A stretch of DNA of 64,000 nucleotides from Pseudomonadota bacterium. Its GTDB lineage: Bacteria > Bdellovibrionota > Bacteriovoracia > Bacteriovoracales > Bacteriovoracaceae. The notes beneath the pieces were generated by a model. The model saw only the letters and a list, made by a program, of their open reading frames with translations, made no database searches and had not been told where the DNA came from. This document shows positions 15,365 through 25,653 of this stretch, piece by piece; position 1 is the first letter of the stretch; each line of letters opens with the position of its first letter. The stretch lies in NCBI GenBank assembly GCA_027487515.1, contig JAIYDL010000021.1, forward strand, positions 1 through 64,000, written 5' to 3'. Both the position numbers and the translations under genes were made by a program.

Positions 15365-17113
15365 ATGACCAGATCTTACCCCTTCCTTCGCTTCGTATGG
15401 GGCCTTCTCCGAAGGCGTCCCTGGCACTACGCTGGAGGGATTGTGTGCGTGATCGTCCTCGACGGCGTGGACATGCTCCCAGCGCTGATCGTCAAAGAGG
15501 TCACGAACCGCGTGCAGGCCAATCCTTCTTCCGTCGACGTGACGACCTGGGCCCTCGCCCTCGGGGCCTGTTATCTGGTGATCTCAATCCTTCGCATGGG
15601 CTGGCGCTTCTGCCTCATGATTCCCTCTCGAGCGATCGAGGCAGAACTCCGGAAAGATGCCTACGAGAAACTCCTCCACGCCGATTTCGCTCGCGCCTCC
15701 GGGCTTAAAACCGGAGACGTCGTGAGCACCCTGTCCCAGGACCTGAGCAACATCCGGATGTTCATGGGGCCCGGGATCCTCGTGCTCTTCGACTCCGGGG
15801 CGTACCTCATTTTTATTCCGTGCACGCTCTTCGCTGTACTAGGCCCCGGGGCGCTCTGGGTTCTCCTGCCGTTCGTCGCACTCCTCACGGCGGTCATCAT
15901 CGTCCAAAAACCGCTCGAGCGGGCCTTCGGCGTCGTCTCCGACACTCTGGGAGATGTTTCTCAGTACGTCCACGAAGAGTCGCAGGGGGCACGCTTCTTC
16001 CGTTCCGAGGGTCTCCTCGAACTCCGGCGCAAACGGTATGACCTCCTCCTCGGGGGCCTCTTTAGAAAACAGCTCGAAATTTCTCGCTGGGAGCTGGGGC
16101 TCGATGGGACGCTCCAGCTGGTGATCCAGACGAGCTACCTGGTGGTCCTGATCCTCGCGTTCGACGGGCAAGGGGCCATGGCGGAGAACCTCGGCGCTCT
16201 CACGGTCTCTCTCCAGCTCCTGGATAAGCTCCTCTGGCCCCTCATGAGCATCAGCTACCTTATGAATCTTTTCCAGCAGGCCCGGACCGGTGCCCGACGG
16301 TACCAAGACATCGAGGCCCTTCCGCACAAGGCCCGCGGGAGCGCCGAGCTCACCGCTCCCCTTCAGGAACTGCGGCTCAAGAACTTTGGAGTCCGGTCTC
16401 CGACAGGTGAAGCGATCCTCAAAGGAGTGAACTTTCATGCTCACGCAGGCGAACACATCGCCGTCGTCGGTGCCGTGGGAAGTGGGAAGACAGTCCTCCT
16501 CCAGAGTCTAGCGGGACTTTGGGAGCATCGCTACCTCACGTATGAAGAATTTACTGTCGGCGGCATCTCCTACCAAAACCTCGACCGCCGCTCACTCTGG
16601 CGGCAGCTTTCATTCATTCCCCAGACCCCACAGATTTTTGGGCGCTCGCTGGCGGCCAACGTCTCGCCCCTCGGACTCCTCCATGGGCCCTCCCTCGTCG
16701 CGGCCTTAGAGAAGGCCGATCTCACTGCCGATCTTCGAACTTTCCCAGAAGGGCTCCAGACCCTCATTGGGGAAAAAGGCATTAACCTCTCCGGGGGTCA
16801 GAAGCAGCGCACTCTCATCGCTCGCTCTTTCCACTCGAACGCGCGACTGTTTCTCTGGGACGATGCCATCAGTGCGCTAGACCCGAACACTGAGCGGAAG
16901 GTCATCAAGAACTTAAGGCAGCTCGACCCCGGCGCCATCCTGATCCTCGCGACCCACCGTTTGAGCTCCCTGAAGCACTTCGACCGGATCATCGTCCTCG
17001 AACACGGAGAGGTGGTACGCTCGGGAACCTTCGAAGATATTAAAAGTGATCATGCCCTTTTTGCGGGCCTCCTTCGGGACGAAAAAGAAGCTCTTGCCAG
17101 GGAGATCCTATGA
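15365..17113 (+). CDS. ABC exporter subunit with degenerate Walker B (heterodimer half 1)
   Basis: About 582 residues from the ATG at 15365; an in-frame ATG at 15335 is possible and neither has a good ribosome site. A six-helix ABCB-type membrane domain (to about residue 310) is followed by an ATPase domain with Walker A GAVGSGKT, canonical signature NLSGGQKQR, and switch His in LATHRLSS. Walker B reads LFLWDDAISALD: the catalytic Glu is Asp. This is the mark of the degenerate-site subunit in heterodimeric exporters such as TM287/288 and BmrCD. The next gene overlaps by 4 bp and carries the complementary features. Exports an unknown substrate, possibly lipid or drug-like. Confidence 0.85.
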   Translation: MTRSYPFLRFVWGLLRRRPWHYAGGIVCVIVLDGVDMLPALIVKEVTNRVQANPSSVDVTTWALALGACYLVISILRMGWRFCLMIPSRAIEAELRKDAYEKLLHADFARASGLKTGDVVSTLSQDLSNIRMFMGPGILVLFDSGAYLIFIPCTLFAVLGPGALWVLLPFVALLTAVIIVQKPLERAFGVVSDTLGDVSQYVHEESQGARFFRSEGLLELRRKRYDLLLGGLFRKQLEISRWELGLDGTLQLVIQTSYLVVLILAFDGQGAMAENLGALTVSLQLLDKLLWPLMSISYLMNLFQQARTGARRYQDIEALPHKARGSAELTAPLQELRLKNFGVRSPTGEAILKGVNFHAHAGEHIAVVGAVGSGKTVLLQSLAGLWEHRYLTYEEFTVGGISYQNLDRRSLWRQLSFIPQTPQIFGRSLAANVSPLGLLHGPSLVAALEKADLTADLRTFPEGLQTLIGEKGINLSGGQKQRTLIARSFHSNARLFLWDDAISALDPNTERKVIKNLRQLDPGAILILATHRLSSLKHFDRIIVLEHGEVVRSGTFEDIKSDHALFAGLLRDEKEALAREIL

Positions 17114-18900
17114 CTCCGATTGAGCTCAAAGAGCAGGAAGATCGAAAGTATCACTGGCGCCCGTTTAGCTTTCAGTTCTTAAAAGCGACCGAATGGGACG
17201 GGGCCTTGACGGACACTCGTTGGCTCTGGCCGTGGGTAAAACCCCACCGCCTGATCCTGAGCCTCGCCCTGGTCCTTTTCGCCGTGGCAACGCTCATCGC
17301 CGTCGCCGTCCCTCGCCTCGTCGCGAAGATCGTCGATGACGTCTTAGTCGCCAGGACTCATTCTTTTTATCTGTGGCTTGGGATCCTGGCGGGACTCATG
17401 CTCCTTAAGGTCATCGCCGACCTCACCTACAAGTGGATCGTCACCAAGATTGGCCAGGGAATCATCCGGAGGCTCCGGAGCGACGTCTTCTTCAAACTCG
17501 GGGAGTTCCCCCTCGTGTTCTTTGACACGAACTCGTCGGGCCGCCTCATCTCCCGCTGTGTGAACGATGTCTCAAACCTTTCCTCATTCTTCACCGCCAG
17601 CTTCTTCACGGTCATCAGTGACATCACTCTCATCCTCGGTGCCGTTCTCTTCATGTTCACCCTCTCGTGGAAGGCCGCTGTTCTGGTCCTTTTGACCCTG
17701 ACTCCGATGGCGATCTTCATGCTCAACGTGTCCCAGGCCCAGATGCGCTGGGGCCGCGTCGCGCGCAACATCCTGTCGCGCCTCTCCACCCACACCGGAG
17801 ACACGATGAATAACCTCGCGGTTCTGCATTCCCAACCGTACGCCGAGAAATGGGCGCGCCGGCACGAGCGACTTCAGCGCCAGTATTCGACGGTCCTCGT
17901 GCGCAATATCCTGACCTGGGGGAGCTTCTCGTCGCTCCACGTTCTCGTCATGGGCACCACTTACGCTCTGGTCATCGCCCTCGGTGTGCACCAGCTAAAG
18001 CACGGAGAAATCACCATCGGAAAGCTCATCGCGAGCTTCACGTACGTGGGACTCATTTACGGGCCCTTCTTCGAGATCTCAGAAAAGTTCAACGTCCTTG
18101 TAACCGCCCTGGGTTCGGTAAAACGCCTTCGCACCATCGTTCCGAGTCCCGTCGAGCGCAGTTCTGTTCTTGAGGCGGGAGAAGCTCTCCCTCTCACGGG
18201 GCCCGTGCGCCTGGAGCACATCACATTTTCTTACCGACCGAACACGGAACTCTTTAAAGACTTCTCCCTCGAACTCCCCGAAGGAGAGGTGACCGCTCTC
18301 GTAGGCCGCACGGGATCCGGGAAAACCAGTCTCGCGCACCTTCTCCTCGGGCTCTACCCACTTAAATCAGGACGGATCACTTGGGGCGACGAAGACCTCG
18401 CAGACGTTTCCCCCGAGCGCCGGGCCCGCTGGATTGGCCATGTCTCTCAGGACCTCTTCGTCTTCACGGATTCGGTCCGAGAAAACCTCCGACTCTGGAG
18501 GGAGAGCGTTTCGGACGCCGAGATCTGGCAGTGCCTGGCCCTGGTCGGTCTAGAGCACAAGGTCCGTCGGTTTCCAGGGGGACTGGATCACATCATCAAA
18601 CCGGAGACTCTGCCTCTCTCTCAGGGAGAGAAGCAGCTCCTTCTCCTTTGCCGGGCCCTGCTCCAGGATTCAAAACTATTAGTCTTCGATGAGGCAACCG
18701 CAAGCCTTGACCAGTTGACCGAAGAGGAATGGCTTGGTCACGTTGGAAAACTTTTCCAAGGAAGAACAACTCTCTTCATTGCCCATCGGCTGGAGACCCT
18801 CCGCTTAGCGACAAACATCGTGGTCCTGGAAAACGGTCGGGTGAAGAAAAGCTTCAAGAAGGAGGCGGGAGTGAGCATTGGGTTTGAGGATGTCCATTAG
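17110..18900 (+). CDS. ABC exporter subunit with degenerate signature motif (heterodimer half 2)
   Basis: 596 residues; ATGA overlap with the upstream subunit gene. It has an ABCB-type membrane domain preceded by a 50-residue cytoplasmic N-terminus, then an ATPase domain with Walker A GRTGSGKT, canonical Walker B LLVFDEATASLD and switch His in FIAHRLET. The signature is LPLSQGEKQ instead of LSGGQ. In the heterodimer this LSQGE faces the Asp-Walker-B site of the partner (non-hydrolytic), while its own Walker site pairs with the partner's canonical LSGGQ (hydrolytic). The sequence thus fits a two-gene asymmetric exporter. Confidence 0.88.
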   Translation: MTPIELKEQEDRKYHWRPFSFQFLKATEWDGALTDTRWLWPWVKPHRLILSLALVLFAVATLIAVAVPRLVAKIVDDVLVARTHSFYLWLGILAGLMLLKVIADLTYKWIVTKIGQGIIRRLRSDVFFKLGEFPLVFFDTNSSGRLISRCVNDVSNLSSFFTASFFTVISDITLILGAVLFMFTLSWKAAVLVLLTLTPMAIFMLNVSQAQMRWGRVARNILSRLSTHTGDTMNNLAVLHSQPYAEKWARRHERLQRQYSTVLVRNILTWGSFSSLHVLVMGTTYALVIALGVHQLKHGEITIGKLIASFTYVGLIYGPFFEISEKFNVLVTALGSVKRLRTIVPSPVERSSVLEAGEALPLTGPVRLEHITFSYRPNTELFKDFSLELPEGEVTALVGRTGSGKTSLAHLLLGLYPLKSGRITWGDEDLADVSPERRARWIGHVSQDLFVFTDSVRENLRLWRESVSDAEIWQCLALVGLEHKVRRFPGGLDHIIKPETLPLSQGEKQLLLLCRALLQDSKLLVFDEATASLDQLTEEEWLGHVGKLFQGRTTLFIAHRLETLRLATNIVVLENGRVKKSFKKEAGVSIGFEDVH

Positions 18901-19001
18901 CACGTAGTGACGTTTTACTTGCAAGCAATTTCAATAGCTTACACCTCCAGGAAATCTTACGGGGACTTAATTTTTTCTCCATGAATTCCGATAGGTAAAG
19001 T

Positions 19002-22000
19002 GTGAGATTGCAATTTATTTTCCTCCTCATACTTTTTTCCTGCGCTAAGGAGATCCAACTCCCATTAGAAAATGCAGGTGGCTTCGGCGGCAGGGTAGCG
19101 CCGTTGGACGGAATCGTCTTTCAGGATGATAAGTCAGTATCCCTTGTATCCAGGGCCTACGCCACCATCTGCGATGACACGGTCTACGCCCGGATGTACG
19201 CCGTGAAATCGGATGGGACCCTCGAAGAATCTCCCTACGCCAGCACCACAGTCCGTGGGGGTCGGTACACATTCCATGACTCCCTTCTACCGAATTTCGA
19301 GGGTACGAAAGTGAGCTACCAGATCGTGGTCGAGGGCTGTGATCAGTACCTCAGTCGCCCAGTGACGAACAACGATTCCCAGCAGGACGTGACCTGGGGC
19401 TCGTCGCTTCTTGGGCTCATTCCCTTCGCCTACTTGAATAAACCTCTCACCGACGCGGACCGGACCGAGATCCAGTCGCTCATCACAGAACTCAACTCGA
19501 ACACGGTCATGAACAATTATACGGGTCTGATCGCAAGCACCGATCTGTCCGGAAAGTTCCTCTCCATGTTCGCCGATCCAGCGACGAAGCTCTTGCAAGC
19601 GCGCCCCCACGTTTCGGCCATCACAATTCCCACGATCATCAGTGAGGGACTGCCGGCGAGTTTTTCTTTGCGCGCGAGTCACTTCGACCCGAGCTACGAC
19701 ATCGCGTACGAATGGCACCTCGATGGCGTCGAAAGTGCGCTCACCTCGGCCTGGACTCATACGCCTGCTGCGGATTCCTCCGGCAGTAGAACAGTCACTC
19801 TCTTCGTGGGCAAAGATAACGGAAGCTCACGGGTTGATCGAACGATCCCGTTCTTTACGGTGACCAAAACAATCCAAGTCATGAACACTCTTCCTGCGCA
19901 ACCACTTAGCTTCACGGTGGCGAGCTCGGCCGCGAACAGCACGAGTGTTGCCCTAAGCTTGGCCACGGGTGCTGGTCTAGGTAATTGCTCGAGCTTTTCT
20001 CACTTCCTCATCACCCAGAGCACGAGTGCTCCAACCTCCACCGACCCAGGATTCACAGGAACCTGCACGACGGCACCTGCTCAACCTGAAAGTGTGACGC
20101 TCATAGGAGCGGACGGAGTGAAGACCCTCTCCCTTTGGGTGCGAGATAGTCAGGGACTCGTCTCTACTTCTCCCACCACGAGGTCAATCACCCTTGACCG
20201 GGTCGATCCTCTCGTCTCAGTTTCCGGGGTCTCGAGTAAGTACAAGGGTGGCTCGACTCTCTCCTTCAACTACGCGGCATCGGATGCGACCAGTGGCCTC
20301 GCTTCGTTGGAACTTTACTTCAGCTTCGCCGGTGGCCCCTTCGCGAAGATCAAGGATCTCTCCCTTACGGGAACATCAAACTCCATGACCCTTCCGACGG
20401 CCGACGTGACGGACGCTGTGATACGAATCGATGCGATTGACTCGGCCGGGAATACGACTTCAGTTTCAACCGCGGCTTTTGAAATTGACTCGACGGCGCC
20501 CGCGGCATCCACGATTGCTCGCACCTCCAGTGCGATCACCAATAACCCGAGCATCACTCTATCCGCAACCTGCACCGGAATCACGGACCTCATCGTCGGT
20601 GAGGCCGTCACCGGCGCCGAGACCTCGGGGTGGACCACTTGTGCGACTGCCCTGACCTACACTCTTTCTGGGACTACCCAAGGAACAAGGACGATTAAAG
20701 TCTTCGCCCGGGATGATGTCGGGAACGTCTCCTCTGTGAGCACCGAGAGCCTCACGTATGATACGACCTCGCCGGTGGCATCCATCACGGCAAATCCCGC
20801 CTTGAATTCTTCCGAAACATCTTTCGCCTTTCAATTCTCCGGCACTGACAACGTAAGTGCACCGGCGAGCCTCACGTTTACCTGCTCGCTCAACGGGGCA
20901 TCTTTCGCGAGTTGCTCATCTCCCTCGGCGACCTCGAGCTTTGTGACGGGGTCAAACAATTTCCGAGTCCGGGCGACGGACGAGGCCGGAAACACCTCTG
21001 CGATCACGACCTACACCTGGAACTTCGACGCCTCCGTGCCCACACTCCTCCTCTCCAACGTGAGCTCACTGAGTCCCGCACTTTCGAACTCTCTCGCGGC
21101 CCGCAGTGTGACGTTCGGTGGGACTAGCATCCAATCCTACAAATACACGGTGATCCGAAGCGGGGCCTGTACGGCAGTGGATTACTCGGCCCTGAGTGAA
21201 ACCACATTCTCCGGAAATGAGACCGTTTCCTTCACGCCCACGACCGACGGCACCTACCAGGTCTGTGCCATCGGGAAGACAATCTATGGGGTCTGGCAAT
21301 TAGCGAGTGCCCCCTCAACGTCCTCCGTGCTCACGATCGACACAGTCAATCCGGCGTTGACCGGTCTCGCCCTTTCCCCTGGAGCTTTCGGGACAGTCAC
21401 AACCCCGGCCGTCACGGGGACGACGGAGAACTCATCCACGGTCACTCTCCACCTGAACTCCGCCACCTGTGCGTCCAGCGCTGTCGCGACCACTACGGCG
21501 CATGCCACCACCGGTGCCTTCTCACTCACGGCCTCCGCACTGTCCACGGATGCGGCCTACAATTACTATGTGAAGTCCGTTGAGCCGTCAGGAAACAGCA
21601 CCTGCTCTTCTGCGCTCCCCTATACCCTCGACCGCATCAATCCAGCAGTGGCGCTCACGAACTTCACCGGAGGCCAGGTCGTCAAAGGTAGTCAAGCCAC
21701 GGACATCACCTGGAGCGCCTCGGACAGTAACATTGAGGCCAGTCCCATCACCGTTGAGTACTCCCTCAATGCGGGGGCGAACTGGACCCAGATTGCAACG
21801 GGTGTCGCGAACACCGGCACGTATTCGTGGAACATGCCAGGCTTTAACTCCACCACGGCGATGGTGCGGCTCACCGCTCTGGATAAGGCCGGCAACACGG
21901 CCACTTCCACGTCCTCCTCCGTCTTCACCATCGACTCCTCGGCGCCACTCCTCACCCTCGACAGTCTAACGGGAGGCCAAATCCTCAGGGCCGGAAGCTC

Positions 22001-25000
22001 CCAACTCATCCGGTGGACGGCAACGGACTCAAACACCACCGGGAACTGGATCACCCTAAGCTACTCGGCCAACGCCGGCTCTAGCTGGACAGTGATCACC
22101 TCCACCACCAACACAGGCTCCTATTCCTGGAGCGTTCCGTCGGGAGTAGACTCCGCGACGTATCGGATAAAAGTCAGCGCCACCGACCGCGTGGGCCAGA
22201 CAACAGAGGCCGTATCCACTTCGAACATCATCATCGACTCCACCGCCCCGTCGGTTGCGCTCACCTCTTTCACCGGCGGCCAGGCCATCCTAGGGAATTC
22301 CTATCAAACCATTAGCTGGAGCGCCTCCGACGCCAACTTCGGAGCGACTCCCATCACCTTGGAGATTTCTTCGAACGGTGGCTCGACCTATAGCACGATC
22401 GCTTCGAGCTTACCGAACACCGGGTCCTACTCCTGGCAGGCCAGTGTCGCAGATGGTAATGACTACCGGATTCGGGTTACAGCGACAGACTCCGCGGGGC
22501 TCTCGAGCACTTCCGCATCGGGTTCAAACTTCGTCGTCTCCACCCAGGCACCGAATCTGTCTCAAACTCTGTTGAGTTCTCCTTTTTACTCGAAGACTGC
22601 GAGCAGCGTGACCTTCGGGGGAAGCTGTGACGACGGCTACACCATCACAATCACTGGAGCGCAAACCACCACCGCGACCTGTAGCTCTGGCACTTGGTCA
22701 TGGACTACGGCGACGGAATCAACGGACGCTGCGAGGACCTATAATTTCTCTCAAACCAATTCGGTCCTCACACTCACCATCTCCGCCACGTGGGTCAGAG
22801 ACACGATTGCTCCGGCAATCACAGCAGTTGTTCTGAACAATGGAAACCTCCAAACACCGGTTCCAATCGTGAGTGCGGCGGTGACGACGGAAGCAGGGAT
22901 CTCTGTCCGCTTAGCGAATGCTGCCACTTCCTCGTCAAGCTGCCAGGACCTCTACGCCGATGACAACTGGCTCTCCCAGGTTTCTGCAACGACCGTGCAC
23001 AATCACCTCCTCTCCTCAGGAGATGGATTGAAGAAAGTCTGTGTTTGGGCAAAGGACAGTGCGGAGAATGTGAGCCTCATCACTCCGGGAGAAGGAGTGC
23101 TGGGAGTTGACGCTGCCACCATCACCTACGCCTCAGGGAACCCACCGCAAGTGATTTCTTTCACCGTCATCAATGACAGTGGGGGTATGCTGCAAGGGAC
23201 GAACAGCGCGCTTCAAAACGATCCCCTAAAAATCACCTGGTCCGTGTCTGACGTGGAGAGCTTAGATAACAATCCCATACTCCTTGACTACACGCTCGAT
23301 GGAACGAACTGGATTGCCGTTGAAACAGGCTACGGGGGACTTTCAGGGAATCCGGCCACCTACTCGGCCACGTACTACGGGCTCTCGGCGCCGTCGAGCA
23401 ACTATTTCCGCGTTCGTATAAGGGCCAAAGATTCGGCGGGGAACATCAGTTCCGAGCTCATGAGCCCAGCATTTAACAGCTCCCCGTGGAGTGTTTTCAG
23501 TGGGAACACAGGGAGAGGCGTGGGTAGTAGTGCTAGATCGACCCTCGTGACTCGCCCTCAAAGCATTTATAGAAACTTTGCCATGAATCCGATCAACGGC
23601 GATGTCTATTTCATGGATCATGGGGTTGGTTTAAAAAAAGTAAATGGAGCAACTGGACTCGTAAGCCTTTTTCTCGCCGATGGCAATTATAACATGGGGA
23701 GCAGTGGTACCATCTCAACGTCGAGTAGGATTTGGTTTTACGGAGCAAGGATTCTATTTGACAACAAAGGATTCTTGTACATCTTTACTGACAATCAATA
23801 CATTGTTGTTAATGAAAATTCCGAACGCGTTCTAAGGGTAAACCCGACGACTCTTGAATACACGACCTACCTTGGAAAGGGCACAGGGAATACCACCGGC
23901 ACTTCCCCAAGCGATGTCTTTGTTATGCAGACTGATGGAATCGCGTTTGATGAATCCAACTCTCTCTATTTTATTTCTTCTTGTAATCCAGGGGTTCGCT
24001 TTGCGAGGGGTGGATCAGGCGAGAATACCGTATTGATGAAGGTCACGCAAAACAGCGATGGATCTCCGGGAGCAGTAACGAGGATTGCAGGAAACTGTAC
24101 CCGGGGAGTTCCAACTTCAGGAGTTGCTGCCATAAGTAATCCATTTAATAATGCAAACGATGTCCCTTGGGCCATCGCTGTCGCAGTCATAAACAACGGC
24201 CGCTACATATACTACGCCGACGGATTGGGTGGAAATTTCAAGATCATCGACGGTGTCACATACAAGTCTGCCATTAATCTCTACTATGGCCCAATGATGT
24301 ATTCTGCAATGTCGAATACAATCTACACAGGAGCGGGGGGAATTCAATACTACACCCCGTCTTTGTCAGCGAGTGACTTCGGAGAAGTGTTGACGAAGAC
24401 AATACCAAACACCGGTACGAGCAATACCTGCGCGAGCGACGGCTCGCCAGCATCTCAGAATTGTTCTACGTTCGATGGCATTGTCCTAAGCTCCGGTGGG
24501 AAACCATTCTTCATCGAAGGGGGTGACCTGGCGTTGGCACGGCTTCGGTATGTCGACGATAACGATAACATGCAGACACTTGTCGGTAGCCAATCCTTCA
24601 CAGGAGAGGGACAGCTACCGTCTGTCGCCAAGGGTGGGTTTGGTGGGATCTATTATAAGAAATCAACGGACCCCTTAAATCTGATTTATCCCGAAGGGCT
24701 CTATTTCCTTGAAAGGTTTGGAGGTGTTTTTGGGTACTTTACTCCAACAACGACGGTCAAAGTCGTGGGAAATCAGTCGGGTGCCTACGCCACATATAAC
24801 ACACCTTTGGCATCAAACAGCTCCCTGGGGGCGCTTCAGCATCAAAACCTTGGAGCTCTTTCTGCCTTAACTTTTGACCGGCTCGGGCAACCACTGATGA
24901 AAACTCATTACTACTACCTTACTACTCTTGATGCTACAAGATCGCTGAGATGGTGGAATTCAGCGATCACAAAACACATCTATCTTGCAGTGGAGGGTGA

Positions 25001-25652
25001 TGACCCTCGGAACTTTTCTCTTTACCCCTTCGGAGGCTACCAAAATTTAGCTATCAAGGACGACTTGAAGGTTTTCATCATAGGAAGCCACACCGACGTA
25101 AATGCGATAGGAAGCTACTCACCAAACCCAAGGATACAAATTTTTGATTTCGAAAATAACATCGTTAAAAATGTTATGGGGAATCAGCCTTATGGTGTGA
25201 CACCACAGCAATTAACCGTTGGCAGCCTAAAAAATTCACCGCTCGCATGTCACGACAGCCAGTGCTCCATTCATTACGATCAGACTTCGGATCGACTCTA
25301 CTTTAGCGAGATTAGCAAGCTTCGATACATTACAAACCCTGAAGATCCAAGTCAGCACACGCTTGTTGATATCTTTGATTCTGCCCGTGGGACAATCCAG
25401 AATTTCAGCATAAGCCCTAATGGGAAATACATCGTTTACATGGCCGGAGGGTACATGTACTGCCACGCGATCAGCGCTGCGGACAATTCTGCAATCTGTA
25501 ACAATAATCCTTCTCTCCACACAAACTTAGGTCCGCCTGCGGGGCTCAGTCTGATTGCTTTTGGTCAAAACCAGATCACCTGGAAGGATGACACCACTCT
25601 TTTCGTCAGCACTTACCAGGGCGAGATCTACCAGTACATCCTCTACCACTAG
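19002..25652 (+). CDS. Giant Ig-repeat lipoprotein with C-terminal propeller-like region
   Basis: 2216 residues from a GTG at 19002 (AGGTAAAG just upstream). Lipobox LILFSC gives a lipidated Cys14. Residues about 200-1490 are a series of Ig-like/PKD-type domains of about 100 residues, with phrases such as DxxGNxS and IDSTAP recurring; three consecutive units (residues about 879-1180) are close copies. Residues about 1500-2216 lack these repeats and resemble an NHL or other beta-propeller (MNPINGDVYFMDHGVGLKKVNGATG, DSSNSLYFIS-type units). From about 23.57 kb to the end, base composition becomes clearly more AT-rich than in the Ig part and flanking genes, suggesting that this module was acquired separately. 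Likely a surface or periplasmic adhesion/binding protein; its ligand is unknown. Confidence 0.75.
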   Translation: MRLQFIFLLILFSCAKEIQLPLENAGGFGGRVAPLDGIVFQDDKSVSLVSRAYATICDDTVYARMYAVKSDGTLEESPYASTTVRGGRYTFHDSLLPNFEGTKVSYQIVVEGCDQYLSRPVTNNDSQQDVTWGSSLLGLIPFAYLNKPLTDADRTEIQSLITELNSNTVMNNYTGLIASTDLSGKFLSMFADPATKLLQARPHVSAITIPTIISEGLPASFSLRASHFDPSYDIAYEWHLDGVESALTSAWTHTPAADSSGSRTVTLFVGKDNGSSRVDRTIPFFTVTKTIQVMNTLPAQPLSFTVASSAANSTSVALSLATGAGLGNCSSFSHFLITQSTSAPTSTDPGFTGTCTTAPAQPESVTLIGADGVKTLSLWVRDSQGLVSTSPTTRSITLDRVDPLVSVSGVSSKYKGGSTLSFNYAASDATSGLASLELYFSFAGGPFAKIKDLSLTGTSNSMTLPTADVTDAVIRIDAIDSAGNTTSVSTAAFEIDSTAPAASTIARTSSAITNNPSITLSATCTGITDLIVGEAVTGAETSGWTTCATALTYTLSGTTQGTRTIKVFARDDVGNVSSVSTESLTYDTTSPVASITANPALNSSETSFAFQFSGTDNVSAPASLTFTCSLNGASFASCSSPSATSSFVTGSNNFRVRATDEAGNTSAITTYTWNFDASVPTLLLSNVSSLSPALSNSLAARSVTFGGTSIQSYKYTVIRSGACTAVDYSALSETTFSGNETVSFTPTTDGTYQVCAIGKTIYGVWQLASAPSTSSVLTIDTVNPALTGLALSPGAFGTVTTPAVTGTTENSSTVTLHLNSATCASSAVATTTAHATTGAFSLTASALSTDAAYNYYVKSVEPSGNSTCSSALPYTLDRINPAVALTNFTGGQVVKGSQATDITWSASDSNIEASPITVEYSLNAGANWTQIATGVANTGTYSWNMPGFNSTTAMVRLTALDKAGNTATSTSSSVFTIDSSAPLLTLDSLTGGQILRAGSSQLIRWTATDSNTTGNWITLSYSANAGSSWTVITSTTNTGSYSWSVPSGVDSATYRIKVSATDRVGQTTEAVSTSNIIIDSTAPSVALTSFTGGQAILGNSYQTISWSASDANFGATPITLEISSNGGSTYSTIASSLPNTGSYSWQASVADGNDYRIRVTATDSAGLSSTSASGSNFVVSTQAPNLSQTLLSSPFYSKTASSVTFGGSCDDGYTITITGAQTTTATCSSGTWSWTTATESTDAARTYNFSQTNSVLTLTISATWVRDTIAPAITAVVLNNGNLQTPVPIVSAAVTTEAGISVRLANAATSSSSCQDLYADDNWLSQVSATTVHNHLLSSGDGLKKVCVWAKDSAENVSLITPGEGVLGVDAATITYASGNPPQVISFTVINDSGGMLQGTNSALQNDPLKITWSVSDVESLDNNPILLDYTLDGTNWIAVETGYGGLSGNPATYSATYYGLSAPSSNYFRVRIRAKDSAGNISSELMSPAFNSSPWSVFSGNTGRGVGSSARSTLVTRPQSIYRNFAMNPINGDVYFMDHGVGLKKVNGATGLVSLFLADGNYNMGSSGTISTSSRIWFYGARILFDNKGFLYIFTDNQYIVVNENSERVLRVNPTTLEYTTYLGKGTGNTTGTSPSDVFVMQTDGIAFDESNSLYFISSCNPGVRFARGGSGENTVLMKVTQNSDGSPGAVTRIAGNCTRGVPTSGVAAISNPFNNANDVPWAIAVAVINNGRYIYYADGLGGNFKIIDGVTYKSAINLYYGPMMYSAMSNTIYTGAGGIQYYTPSLSASDFGEVLTKTIPNTGTSNTCASDGSPASQNCSTFDGIVLSSGGKPFFIEGGDLALARLRYVDDNDNMQTLVGSQSFTGEGQLPSVAKGGFGGIYYKKSTDPLNLIYPEGLYFLERFGGVFGYFTPTTTVKVVGNQSGAYATYNTPLASNSSLGALQHQNLGALSALTFDRLGQPLMKTHYYYLTTLDATRSLRWWNSAITKHIYLAVEGDDPRNFSLYPFGGYQNLAIKDDLKVFIIGSHTDVNAIGSYSPNPRIQIFDFENNIVKNVMGNQPYGVTPQQLTVGSLKNSPLACHDSQCSIHYDQTSDRLYFSEISKLRYITNPEDPSQHTLVDIFDSARGTIQNFSISPNGKYIVYMAGGYMYCHAISAADNSAICNNNPSLHTNLGPPAGLSLIAFGQNQITWKDDTTLFVSTYQGEIYQYILYH
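21636..22538 (+). repeat. Three tandem 303-bp Ig-like repeat units inside the giant lipoprotein gene
   Basis: Units begin near 21636, 21939 and 22242 with a constant period of 101 residues. Each has the order (I/S/T)(N/A)P-x-hydrophobic-T-xx-TGGQ, then (I/S)TW(S/T)ASDSN or similar, an NTGSYSW-like strand, and a closing TIDS(S/T)AP. They are protein-domain repeats diverged at the DNA level, not a recent duplication. Confidence 0.7.
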
Positions 25653-25653
25653 C

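Noticed and set aside
18901-19001. tRNA or small RNA between the exporter and the giant lipoprotein gene
   Set aside because: No cloverleaf or terminator-like structure; the 101 bases hold only an AT-rich leader.
21636-22538. CRISPR-like or recent tandem DNA duplication
   Set aside because: The 303-bp periodicity reflects diverged Ig-like protein domains; DNA identity between units is only patchy.
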